DNA from: Thermoplasmatota archaeon
GTDB taxonomy: Archaea; Thermoplasmatota; Penumbrarchaeia; Penumbrarchaeales; Penumbrarchaeaceae
Direction of reading: 5' to 3'
Length of the DNA: 10,363 nt
NCBI GenBank assembly: GCA_030591285.1
Contig: JAUVBH010000031.1
Location: 1 to 10,363, forward strand
A program made the position numbers and the translations under genes. Within the stretch, counting starts at the first letter, position 1, and every line of letters begins with the position of its first letter. The notes beneath the pieces are model-generated. The model made no database searches, was not told where the DNA came from, and saw only the letters and a program-made list of their open reading frames with translations. Positions 1 through 5,951 of this stretch are shown piece after piece.

Positions 1-67
1 ACCCCCGAGGGCTGACGCCCACCGGATTTCAAGTCCGGCGCCGTGGGCCGGGCTTAGCTACCTCTGC
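1..67 (-). tRNA. tRNA-Ser (anticodon UGA), 3' end cut by window edge
   Basis: Read on the minus strand from base 67, this is the first two-thirds of a class II tRNA. It has the 7-base acceptor strand GCAGAGG (67-61), then TA, and a D arm with GCTAAG and GG elements. The anticodon arm has a 5-bp stem CCGGA/TCCGG (38-34 with 26-22) around the loop CTTGAAA (33-27), giving anticodon TGA at 31-29. A variable arm with a 4-bp stem GGGC/GCCC (20-17 with 12-9) follows, and then the T stem GGGGG (6-2). The window ends at T54. The long variable arm and the UGA anticodon identify serine, reading UCN codons. The T loop, 3' acceptor strand and discriminator base lie outside the window. From memory, a tRNA-Ser gene follows tuf-rpsJ in several other archaea; here two protein genes and a structured RNA come between. 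Confidence 0.93.
44..67 (-). repeat. 24-base direct repeat, copy in tRNA-Ser 5' end
   Basis: This copy covers the acceptor strand, the linker TA and the first part of the D arm of the tRNA-Ser gene. It matches bases 166-189 at 22 of 24 positions; the only differences are at 50 and 51 (g g here, a a in the other copy, plus-strand sense). The copies start 122 bases apart. Confidence 0.9.
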
Positions 68-77
68 GTATTTTGCA

Positions 78-189
78 GCAGAAAATTGCTAACACAGCCC
101 ACGGGAACCGTCTTGGAGGATACTTCCTCCAAGGCCAAGGGAAATCTCATGGAGATTTTCCGGGGTGGGCCAAGCTTAGCTACCTCTGC
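78..189 (-). ncRNA. Candidate structured RNA with a tRNA-Ser-derived 5' end
   Basis: On the minus strand, bases 189-166 nearly repeat the 5' end of the neighbouring tRNA-Ser, but the rest does not follow a tRNA plan: there is no TTCRANT T loop and no 7-base anticodon loop. Instead there are three nested closing stems. GCAGA/TCTGC pairs 189-185 with 82-78 and can be extended by two G-U pairs. GCTAA/TTAGC pairs 180-176 with 92-88. GCCCAC/GTGGGC pairs 170-165 with 102-97. They enclose two strong hairpins: 161-139 (about 10 bp, loop CAT) and 135-110 (about 11 bp, loop AGTA). The 3' end lies ten bases before the tRNA-Ser, so the two are probably co-transcribed and RNase P cleavage at the tRNA would release this RNA. 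I do not recognise a known family. It could instead be a decayed tRNA copy, but the intact nested pairing argues for a retained fold. Confidence 0.55.
166..189 (-). repeat. 24-base direct repeat, second copy at the start of the candidate RNA
   Basis: This is the second copy of the tRNA-Ser 5' segment, in the same orientation as 44-67. Sequence identity stops sharply after the repeat: the flanks beyond base 166 do not align with the tRNA anticodon or variable arms. The repeat supplies the 5' strands of the outer two closing stems and most of the third stem of the candidate RNA. Confidence 0.9.
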
Positions 190-225
190 AAAAAACAAAC
201 CTGACAATCATGGGAATAGTAACTA

Positions 226-233
226 TCATATAA
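226..233 (-). promoter_or_regulatory. Possible TATA box for the structured RNA and tRNA-Ser
   Basis: TTATATGA on the minus strand lies about 40 bases upstream of base 189, so a start near base 203 would leave a short leader before the candidate RNA and tRNA. It is an AT-rich match in a generally AT-rich spacer, and the same bases could also be read on the plus strand, so the call is tentative. Confidence 0.35.
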
Positions 234-280
234 TCCTTACTATTGCGAGTGATCTGATTATCAGAGTTCATTTGACAACA

Positions 281-291
281 GTAATAATAAA
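281..291 (+). promoter_or_regulatory. Possible TATA-like element for the zinc-ribbon membrane protein gene
   Basis: The AT-rich run GTAATAATAAA lies about 45 bases before the ATG at 332. This is close to the TATA-to-start distance seen for rpsL, tuf and the acyltransferase gene in this window. No clear ribosome binding site follows, which would suit a short-leader transcript. The motif is weak. Confidence 0.3.
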
Positions 292-331
292 TGATGAATT
301 TCATCAACACCAGATAATCGTGCCTGACCAA

Positions 332-1021
332 ATGGTTCGAAGGATCGTAAAATATCTTGCAGAGCTGTTCATAGTTCTATTCCTGGCTTTCGGCGCGATC
401 TATATCTTTGGATTCTTCGGCTTTGTCATTGAACAGAAGACAACAGATTTCTTTGTTGATACCACCCTTGGTCTGATCCTGATCCTATTCGTTGGTATCG
501 TAGCTCTGACCTTTTTCGTAATAATGGTGGTTTTCTGGGAGATGGACAACAAATGGAAGGACCTCAGATTCAAGATGGCCTTCTATCTCTACCATTCCAG
601 GGTCAATAGGAACGACAAAATATCACTTGCATATCTCGCAAGAGTGGGTGTTTGCACGATCAATGATATCTCAACCACCCTTGAGAACATGGTTGCCCGG
701 AACGAATTGAAAGGGATCGTGGATAGAGATGAAGGCATCTACATCCACAAAGGACTTACAAGAAGAGGTATGAAGGTCCTGGCTGCTCTGCCACCTGCAG
801 GTGTATCTGGATTGAACCAGATCAAACAGTATGCTCTGAAGGGTCATAATTGGGATGATGATGAAAACATAGAAGAGCTGGAGGAGGTTGAGCTTGAAGA
901 GCTGCCTTCTCCTGGTACGATCTTTGAGAAAAGGAAAACAAACAAGGTAGCATGTCCACACTGCGGGAGAATGAATGTGAAGGAACATCAGTTCTGCACA
1001 TTCTGCGGTGAGGTCGTTTAA
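332..1021 (+). CDS. Two-pass membrane protein with winged-helix-like domain and C-terminal zinc ribbon
   Basis: This encodes 229 residues of unknown function. Two hydrophobic segments (about 8-32 and 43-69) precede a charged, helix-rich region (about 72-150) that ends in a helix, a short beta hairpin and the segment GLTRRG, consistent with a winged-helix fold. An acidic linker (about 174-191) leads to a zinc ribbon of the form CxxC-x10-CxxC, with Cys208, Cys211, Cys222 and Cys225. The soluble domains probably face the cytoplasm. The frame stays open back to base 86, but that part overlaps the structured RNA and has no membrane-protein character. The ATG at 332, just before the basic N-terminus MVRRIVKYL, is therefore preferred; a GTG at 320 is an alternative. 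The gene converges with the acyltransferase gene, leaving six bases between the stops. A membrane-tethered regulator or partner protein is possible, but the sequence does not show a function. Confidence 0.8.
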   Translation: MVRRIVKYLAELFIVLFLAFGAIYIFGFFGFVIEQKTTDFFVDTTLGLILILFVGIVALTFFVIMVVFWEMDNKWKDLRFKMAFYLYHSRVNRNDKISLAYLARVGVCTINDISTTLENMVARNELKGIVDRDEGIYIHKGLTRRGMKVLAALPPAGVSGLNQIKQYALKGHNWDDDENIEELEEVELEELPSPGTIFEKRKTNKVACPHCGRMNVKEHQFCTFCGEVV

Positions 1022-1027
1022 GATCGA

Positions 1028-1861
1028 TCATCTTTTTGATCCACTATCAAGATTAAGTCCATATCCACTTTCGACCAGTTCAAGCAATCTGGATACAAAT
1101 CTTGCTGTTGGTCCACCATCCATAACATCATGATCGGCCTGGATCGTGACACTCATGAATTCTCTGATCTTTATCTCGTCTCCCACAACAGCAGGTTTCT
1201 TTCCCACACCACCCAAGGCTATATTGATCGGGTAAATGCTCATTGGAACTGCCCATCCAGTGGTCTTATTGAACATTCGTAAGGATGTGACCCCTACGGT
1301 CCCTGACATCCTTTTTGCAAAGAAAGGATCCTTTCTTAGTTTCCTGGCCATGAGGGTCCGAAAGAACTTAGGCATCCGATTTACGAATCTTGCAGCTTTC
1401 TTCTGGAATTTCTTCCGGCCCAGAATATGGACCTCTCTGTTCCCAAGATCTTCTTCTTGGGCATCCCTGATCTCGTTATGGATCTCCATCAATGATTTTT
1501 CATTGGCCTTCCTGAGGATATATGGAGCGAAAAATCTCTTCCCTTTATTTACCCTCTCTATGAGGATTGATATGTCAACATCATCGAAGATCACCAGTTT
1601 TCTTCGACCCTTCCTGTATGAATGGATCTCCTTGTACTCGCTGATCGCTTCACTGATGCAAACAAGGGCCCATGCTGTTAAGGAGATCGTCTCCCCGGTC
1701 TTTTCCTTGTGATCTGTAATGAAATTCCTGGCTATGGTTATATCAACATCGAGCAAACCCATGACACGGTGTCTTTTCATGGCTTGGTCCAAAAGATCGA
1801 TTATTGGAAGACGTCTTCTGGGAAATGGTATGATCTGAAAATTCCCTATCACATCGCTCAT
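1028..1861 (-). CDS. Stand-alone E2-type acyltransferase domain protein (2-oxoacid dehydrogenase E2 family)
   Basis: The 277-residue protein matches the catalytic, CAT-like domain of dihydrolipoamide acyltransferases. The C-terminal part has the active-site motif DHDVMDGGPTARF, with His244 and Asp248 in the positions of the family's DHRxxDG, preceded by INIALGGVGKKP, which is typical of the fold. The N-terminal half (MGLLDVDITIARNFI, then TAWALVCISEAI) also fits. There is no lipoyl domain and no E3-binding domain, and no E1 or E3 gene lies nearby, so it is not an ordinary E2 of a complex. A Lys/Arg-rich stretch at about 149-186 is unusually basic and may bind an anionic partner. The usual Arg of DHRxxDG is Asp here. 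The acyl substrate is unknown. The ATG at 1861 has GGTGG eight bases upstream (1874-1870), and a separate promoter lies further up. Confidence 0.85.
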   Translation of the reverse strand: MSDVIGNFQIIPFPRRRLPIIDLLDQAMKRHRVMGLLDVDITIARNFITDHKEKTGETISLTAWALVCISEAISEYKEIHSYRKGRRKLVIFDDVDISILIERVNKGKRFFAPYILRKANEKSLMEIHNEIRDAQEEDLGNREVHILGRKKFQKKAARFVNRMPKFFRTLMARKLRKDPFFAKRMSGTVGVTSLRMFNKTTGWAVPMSIYPINIALGGVGKKPAVVGDEIKIREFMSVTIQADHDVMDGGPTARFVSRLLELVESGYGLNLDSGSKR

Positions 1862-1889
1862 TTACCCTTCCACCTGTTTCTTATAAGCC

Positions 1890-1908
1890 ATGGAAAGCCA
1901 CTTTCCAT
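1890..1908. promoter_or_regulatory. 8-bp inverted repeat in the leader of the acyltransferase gene
   Basis: ATGGAAAG and CTTTCCAT form a perfect 8-bp inverted repeat separated by three bases. It sits between the TATA-like box (1905-1920), which it slightly overlaps, and the ATG at 1861. It spans the expected transcription start, so it could be an operator for a dimeric regulator or a hairpin at the 5' end of the mRNA. Confidence 0.45.
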
Positions 1909-1920
1909 TAATAAATATGG
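1905..1920 (-). promoter_or_regulatory. TATA box of the acyltransferase gene
   Basis: The minus-strand sequence CCATATTTATTAATGG contains an archaeal TATA-like core centred near 1912, about 51 bases before the ATG at 1861. A start about 26 bases downstream would leave a leader of roughly 25 bases carrying the GGTGG ribosome binding site. Confidence 0.55.
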
Positions 1921-1955
1921 CTGCTCCTGCTACTGATACTATTAAAAGTTAAAGA

Positions 1956-2011
1956 GAATAAAAAAAAGAAAAAATGAAGCTGAACCTTCCGAGCAGGAGG
2001 GATTCAGCTTC
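1956..2011 (-). terminator. Hairpin and T-tract terminator of the str operon
   Basis: On the minus strand, GAAGCTGAA (2011-2003) pairs perfectly with TTCAGCTTC (1984-1976). Further pairing of TCC with GGA is possible inside the loop. The hairpin is followed at once by a T-rich run (1974-1956, broken by single other bases). The 5' arm contains the rpsJ stop codon TGA (2006-2004). Archaeal termination depends mainly on the T-tract, so the hairpin may act chiefly in 3'-end formation or mRNA protection. Confidence 0.8.
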
Positions 2012-2315
2012 TTAGTACAATCTCGATATTGACATCATCCGGAACTTTGATCCTCATCAAGGACCTGAGCGCCCGATCATCAGCATCGAGATATATGAGT
2101 CTCTTGTGGACCCTCATCTCCCAGCGGTCCCAGGTCTCTGACCCTTCGCCGTCAGGTGATTTTCTACAGGGTACCACGAGCCTCTTTGTTGGAAGAGGGA
2201 TAGGTCCAGAGAGATTAACTCCGGTCCTCTCGGATATCGACCTTATCTGATTGCATACTCCGTCTAGGCTTTTTGCATCGGTGCCTGTCAATGATATCCT
2301 TGCTTTTGCTACCAA
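2004..2315 (-). CDS. rpsJ: Small ribosomal subunit protein uS10
   Basis: This is uS10 of the 30S head, 103 residues from the chosen start. The family signatures ERTGVNLSGPIPLPTKRLVVP, SPDGEG and TWDRWEMRVHKRL are intact, and the protein ends in the typical IEIVLRS. There is no ATG at the right place. A TTG at 2321 is only one base after the GGAGG element, whereas the TTG at 2315 is seven bases after it and gives MVAKARISL, matching the usual archaeal N-terminus; the second is therefore chosen. It is the last gene of the operon, 32 bases after the tuf stop from this start, and its stop codon lies inside the terminator hairpin. Confidence 0.95.
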   Translation of the reverse strand: MVAKARISLTGTDAKSLDGVCNQIRSISERTGVNLSGPIPLPTKRLVVPCRKSPDGEGSETWDRWEMRVHKRLIYLDADDRALRSLMRIKVPDDVNIEIVLRS

Positions 2316-2322
2316 TCCCAAT

Positions 2323-2327
2323 CCTCC
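2323..2327 (-). promoter_or_regulatory. Ribosome binding site deciding the rpsJ TTG start
   Basis: GGAGG on the minus strand lies seven bases before the TTG at 2315 and one base before the TTG at 2321. The spacing favours the 2315 start. An ATG at 2332-2330 just upstream is in another frame and hits a stop after seven codons. Confidence 0.7.
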
Positions 2328-2347
2328 AACATGTTAACTTAAATTAC

Positions 2348-3625
2348 TCACTCCTTGTGCTCAATGTCAAGGCACATGCCGGCTGCGACAGTTGTTCCCA
2401 TATCCCTGATAGCGAACCTGCCCAACTGTGGAAATTCCTTGACCTTCTCAATACATAGGGGCCTGGTTGGTCTTATCTTGACAATGGCGATGTCGCCTGT
2501 CTTGATGAAGTCGGGGTTCTCTTCCTTGACCTGGCCTGTCTTGGGGTCCAGCTTTTTCTGGATCTCCTCGAAAGTGCAGGCTACCTGAGCGGTATGAAGA
2601 TGGAACACCGGTGTATACCCGACAGCTATGACTGAGGGATGCTGAAGCACTGCTATCTGTGCTGTAAAGGTCTTAGCCACAGATGGCATTGAATTTGTTG
2701 CACCGCAAACATCTCCTCTTCTGATATCGTTCTTTCCAACACCCCTGACATTGAAACCGACGTTGTCGCCAGGTTCTGCAGTGGGCATGGTCTCGTGATG
2801 CATCTCAATGGTCTTGACCTCACCCTTAGATCCGGATGGGGAGAAACCGACGGTCTCACCGACCTTGAGGACACCTGTTTCGATCCTGCCTACAGGAACA
2901 GTTCCGATACCAGTGATGGTATAGACGTCCTGAACTGGGAGTCTCAGTGGAAGAGTGGTTGGCTTCTTCGGGACGGATAGATTGTTGAAACAATCTATGA
3001 GAGTGGCACCCTTCCACCATGAAAGGTTTCCAGATTTATTAACGACATTATCACCCTTGAAAGCGGATGTTGGTACAAATTGTACTGCATCGCCCTTGTA
3101 TCCGACCATGCCTATGAGTTTGGTTACTTCTGCCTTGACAGCGTTGAACCTTTCCTCTGACCACTCGGGTTTGGTGGCATCCATCTTGTTGATGTCGATG
3201 ATGATCTGGTTCACACCAAGTGTCTTTGCGAGGAAGACATGCTCCTTAGTCTGTGCCATGACACCCTCAGGTGCAGCGACCACAAGGACAGCTGCATCAG
3301 CCTGGGAAGTGCCGGTGATCATGTTCTTGACGAAATCCCTGTGTCCAGGGGCGTCAATGATGGTGAAGTAATACTTATCAGAGGTGAACTTCTTGTGTGC
3401 AACATCAATTGTCACACCACGTTCCCTCTCTTCCTTCAGGCCATCCATGACCCAGGCGAACTCGAAGGATCCCTTGCCCTTGGACTCGGCTTCCTTCTTG
3501 TACTTGTCTATCAGATGCTGTTCGATATGACCCGTATCCAAGAGTACCCTGCCAACGGATGTGGACTTACCTGCGTCCACGTGACCGATGAATACGAGGT
3601 TCATATGGGGCTTCTCACTTGCCAT
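2348..3625 (-). CDS. tuf: Translation elongation factor aEF-1A
   Basis: This is the GTPase that brings aminoacyl-tRNA to the ribosomal A site; 425 residues, full length for the archaeal family. G motifs in order are GHVDAGKST (14-22), RGVTID (69-74), DAPGH (91-95), NKMD (146-149) and SAF (187-189). Beta-barrel domains 2 and 3 follow, with TGIGTVPVGRIETG and the C-terminal GRFAIRDMGTTVAAG. The P-loop has Ala at residue 18, where most archaeal aEF-1A proteins, as I recall, have His. The ATG at 3625 has GGAGG eight bases upstream (3638-3634). The 73-base gap after fusA holds a TATA-like element, so tuf may be transcribed both from the operon and from its own promoter. Confidence 0.97.
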   Translation of the reverse strand: MASEKPHMNLVFIGHVDAGKSTSVGRVLLDTGHIEQHLIDKYKKEAESKGKGSFEFAWVMDGLKEERERGVTIDVAHKKFTSDKYYFTIIDAPGHRDFVKNMITGTSQADAAVLVVAAPEGVMAQTKEHVFLAKTLGVNQIIIDINKMDATKPEWSEERFNAVKAEVTKLIGMVGYKGDAVQFVPTSAFKGDNVVNKSGNLSWWKGATLIDCFNNLSVPKKPTTLPLRLPVQDVYTITGIGTVPVGRIETGVLKVGETVGFSPSGSKGEVKTIEMHHETMPTAEPGDNVGFNVRGVGKNDIRRGDVCGATNSMPSVAKTFTAQIAVLQHPSVIAVGYTPVFHLHTAQVACTFEEIQKKLDPKTGQVKEENPDFIKTGDIAIVKIRPTRPLCIEKVKEFPQLGRFAIRDMGTTVAAGMCLDIEHKE

Positions 3626-3667
3626 TTCTATTTCCTCCTACTCGGATTGTTCCCTTATTTACTCCTC

Positions 3668-3675
3668 ATATTTAA
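3668..3675 (-). promoter_or_regulatory. Possible internal promoter before tuf
   Basis: TTAAATAT on the minus strand, preceded by purine-rich sequence, is centred about 47 bases before the tuf ATG. That distance is nearly the same as for the rpsL TATA box. A start near 3646 would leave a leader of about 21 bases with the GGAGG site. Confidence 0.4.
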
Positions 3676-3698
3676 CCTTTGATGTAATTGTACTATGT

Positions 3699-5900
3699 TC
3701 ATGCTGAATAGTAGTCAGCTGTTGGAGGTTCTGGCTTCAGGCCCTTCCTCTCTCTGATCTCCCTGGTCACGTTGTCAAGAAGTTCCCTGGGGACGATACT
3801 GAAACCCAGGAACTCGGTGGTCCACAGTGCTCTTCCCTGTGTTGCTCCCCTGATGGCTCCAGCGAAACCGAACAGTTCTGCAACCGGTGCAGCTGCGATG
3901 ACGGTCACCTGATCACCCTCCATGGGCATATCCTCGATGGTGGATCTCCTGGTGTTCAGCTCTCTGTTTACACCGCCCATCAATTCGGTGGGGACGGTCA
4001 CGAACAGTTTCTGCTTTGGTTCAAGGAGTGTTGTTCCTGACTCGACCATCGCGCCATAGATACCGGACCTTCCTGCAGGTATAACCTGACCGGGGCCCCT
4101 ATGGATGGCATCCTCGTGAAGCTTCGCATCGTGAAGCATTACACAAACACCCATGCAAGGCTCCCATGCTCTTGGCCCCTTGGTCATGGCCTCTTTAAAG
4201 GCATCGATCAGAAGCTCCTTGGTCTCGTGGAGATACTGAACACCTTTTGTGCAATTGAGGAAGATGTTGGATCCCGAGATCCAGAATGTATGCTTAACAT
4301 CGCTCTTGTCCATTCCAAGTTCTGACAACTGTTTTGCCATTGCCTTGGCGTCCTTGATCCTTTGATCGGAATGGACCTCTCCGGAACGGATCGCATTTAC
4401 GACTGCTTCTGGAAGTTGTTGTACTGTGAAGTAGAACTTATTATGCTTGTTGGGAGATTTTCCCTCGAACTGTCTTACAGATGAACCCATAATGGTCTCT
4501 CTGTAAACAACAATGGGTTCTGATGTCTTGATCTCGATCCCATGTTCGTTCTGGATCATGTATTCCGTGATCTCAAGATGAAGCTCACCCATTCCAGAGA
4601 GAAGATGCTCCCCGGTCTCCTGGTTGATCTCGACCTTGAGGGATGGATCTGCCTTTGCGACCATCCTGAGGACCTCAACAAGTTTTGGAAGGTCCTTCAT
4701 ATGCTTAGCTTCAACAGCAACAGTTACCACCGGCTCTGACACATGGACGATCTTTTCGAAAGCCTCAAGATCTGGATTGCCTGATACTGTGGATCCTGCA
4801 ATAGCTGCTTTCAGACCGGAAACATTCACAATATTCCCTGCTATGGCCTTATCCACGGTGATCCTATCCGGACCAACGGCGACAGATACTGCCTGTGCCC
4901 TGATGGTTCCCGGCATGCCGATCACATGCAGTTCCTGACCCCTTTCGATAGTTCCAGCATAGAGCCTTCCAGATGCGATCTCTCCTGCGTGTGGATCGAT
5001 AATGATCTTGGTGACCATCATGACCGGTTTCGAATTCGGAGAGCAATCTATCATTGCTTTTCCTTCAGGCGATTCGAGGTCCCCATGCCAGATCTGAGGT
5101 ATCCTCAATTTTTGGGCTTCAATTGGATTTGGAAGATGCTGAATGATCATATCAAGGAATACTTTATGGATAGGGGCAACCTTCGCGAGCTCCTTCTGCT
5201 TCCCCTGATCGAGGTGGTCGTAGATATCCTTGAAAGTAATGCCCTTTTTCTTCATGAATGGAACCGAAATTGCCCAGTTGTGATAGGCAGACCCGAATGC
5301 GACGGTGCCATTCTCTGGGGTCATGAACCATGATCCCTTGAATTCCTTAGAAACTAGTTTGGATACAAGGTCATTAACATGTTTAATGATCTTGACGAAC
5401 CTTTTCTGCATTTCCTCTGGAGTGACCTTCAGCTCATTTATGAGACGATCGACCTTGTTGATGAACAATACAGGTTTCACCCTCTCTTTTAATGCTTGTC
5501 TGATAACTGTTTCGGTCTGAGGCATAACACCTTCCACCGCACAGCAGACAATAACACAACCATCCACAGCTCTCATTGCTCTTGTCACGTCACCACCAAA
5601 GTCAACGTGGCCTGGAGTGTCTATGAGATTGATCAAATGATCTTTGCCTTCATAATCATGGACCATGGAAGCATTTGCTGCGTTGATCGTTATACCTCTA
5701 GCTTGTTCCTGCTCATCGAAATCAAGTAGCAGCTGTTTACCGGCCAGTTCCTCTGACATCATTCCCGCCCCTGCGATCAGGTTATCGGAAAGTGTTGTCT
5801 TCCCGTGATCGATATGGGCTGCAATTCCGATGTTCCTGATATACAGAGGTTTGTCCATAATCGTCTGGGCTTTACGAATATTATCTTCTCTTCTTCCCAT
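3699..5900 (-). CDS. fusA: Translation elongation factor aEF-2
   Basis: This is the translocation GTPase, 733 residues from the chosen ATG and the normal archaeal length. Motifs, numbered from that ATG, are AHIDHGKTT (28-36), GITIN (about 69-73), DTPGH (94-98) and NKVD (148-151). Domains II-V follow. The domain IV loop LHEDAIHRGPGQVIPA carries the histidine (about His600) that archaea and eukaryotes convert to diphthamide. The frame opens at TTG 5909 with a second ATG at 5906. The ATG at 5900 gives MGRREDNIRK, the usual archaeal N-terminus, and lies nine bases after AAGGG (5914-5910), so it is preferred. The gene is 51 bases after rpsG. Confidence 0.97.
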   Translation of the reverse strand: MGRREDNIRKAQTIMDKPLYIRNIGIAAHIDHGKTTLSDNLIAGAGMMSEELAGKQLLLDFDEQEQARGITINAANASMVHDYEGKDHLINLIDTPGHVDFGGDVTRAMRAVDGCVIVCCAVEGVMPQTETVIRQALKERVKPVLFINKVDRLINELKVTPEEMQKRFVKIIKHVNDLVSKLVSKEFKGSWFMTPENGTVAFGSAYHNWAISVPFMKKKGITFKDIYDHLDQGKQKELAKVAPIHKVFLDMIIQHLPNPIEAQKLRIPQIWHGDLESPEGKAMIDCSPNSKPVMMVTKIIIDPHAGEIASGRLYAGTIERGQELHVIGMPGTIRAQAVSVAVGPDRITVDKAIAGNIVNVSGLKAAIAGSTVSGNPDLEAFEKIVHVSEPVVTVAVEAKHMKDLPKLVEVLRMVAKADPSLKVEINQETGEHLLSGMGELHLEITEYMIQNEHGIEIKTSEPIVVYRETIMGSSVRQFEGKSPNKHNKFYFTVQQLPEAVVNAIRSGEVHSDQRIKDAKAMAKQLSELGMDKSDVKHTFWISGSNIFLNCTKGVQYLHETKELLIDAFKEAMTKGPRAWEPCMGVCVMLHDAKLHEDAIHRGPGQVIPAGRSGIYGAMVESGTTLLEPKQKLFVTVPTELMGGVNRELNTRRSTIEDMPMEGDQVTVIAAAPVAELFGFAGAIRGATQGRALWTTEFLGFSIVPRELLDNVTREIRERKGLKPEPPTADYYSA

Positions 5901-5951
5901 GAGCATCAACCCTTGGAGTCTTCCATGTTAACAGTTTGATCATGATAAGGA

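Noticed and set aside
1..67. Plus-strand reading with loop TTTCAAG and an apparent UCA anticodon, suggesting a selenocysteine or suppressor tRNA
   Set aside because: No T arm or acceptor pairing exists on the plus strand, while the minus strand gives a well-formed tRNA-Ser(UGA) with all arms in the right order.
78..189. Short matches to archaeal RNase P RNA (GCAGCAGAAA, AAGGCCAA on the plus strand)
   Set aside because: The other conserved RNase P segments are absent, the region is too short, and the tRNA-derived 5' end with nested stems is better explained on the minus strand.
86..331. N-terminal extension of the zinc-ribbon membrane protein to an ATG at 86
   Set aside because: It overlaps the structured RNA on the other strand, and its sequence has no domain character; ATG 332 starts directly before the first membrane helix.
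5901..5951. Possible promoter between rpsG and fusA
   Set aside because: TTATCATGATC is a poor TATA match and the gap is short; co-transcription from the rpsL promoter is sufficient.
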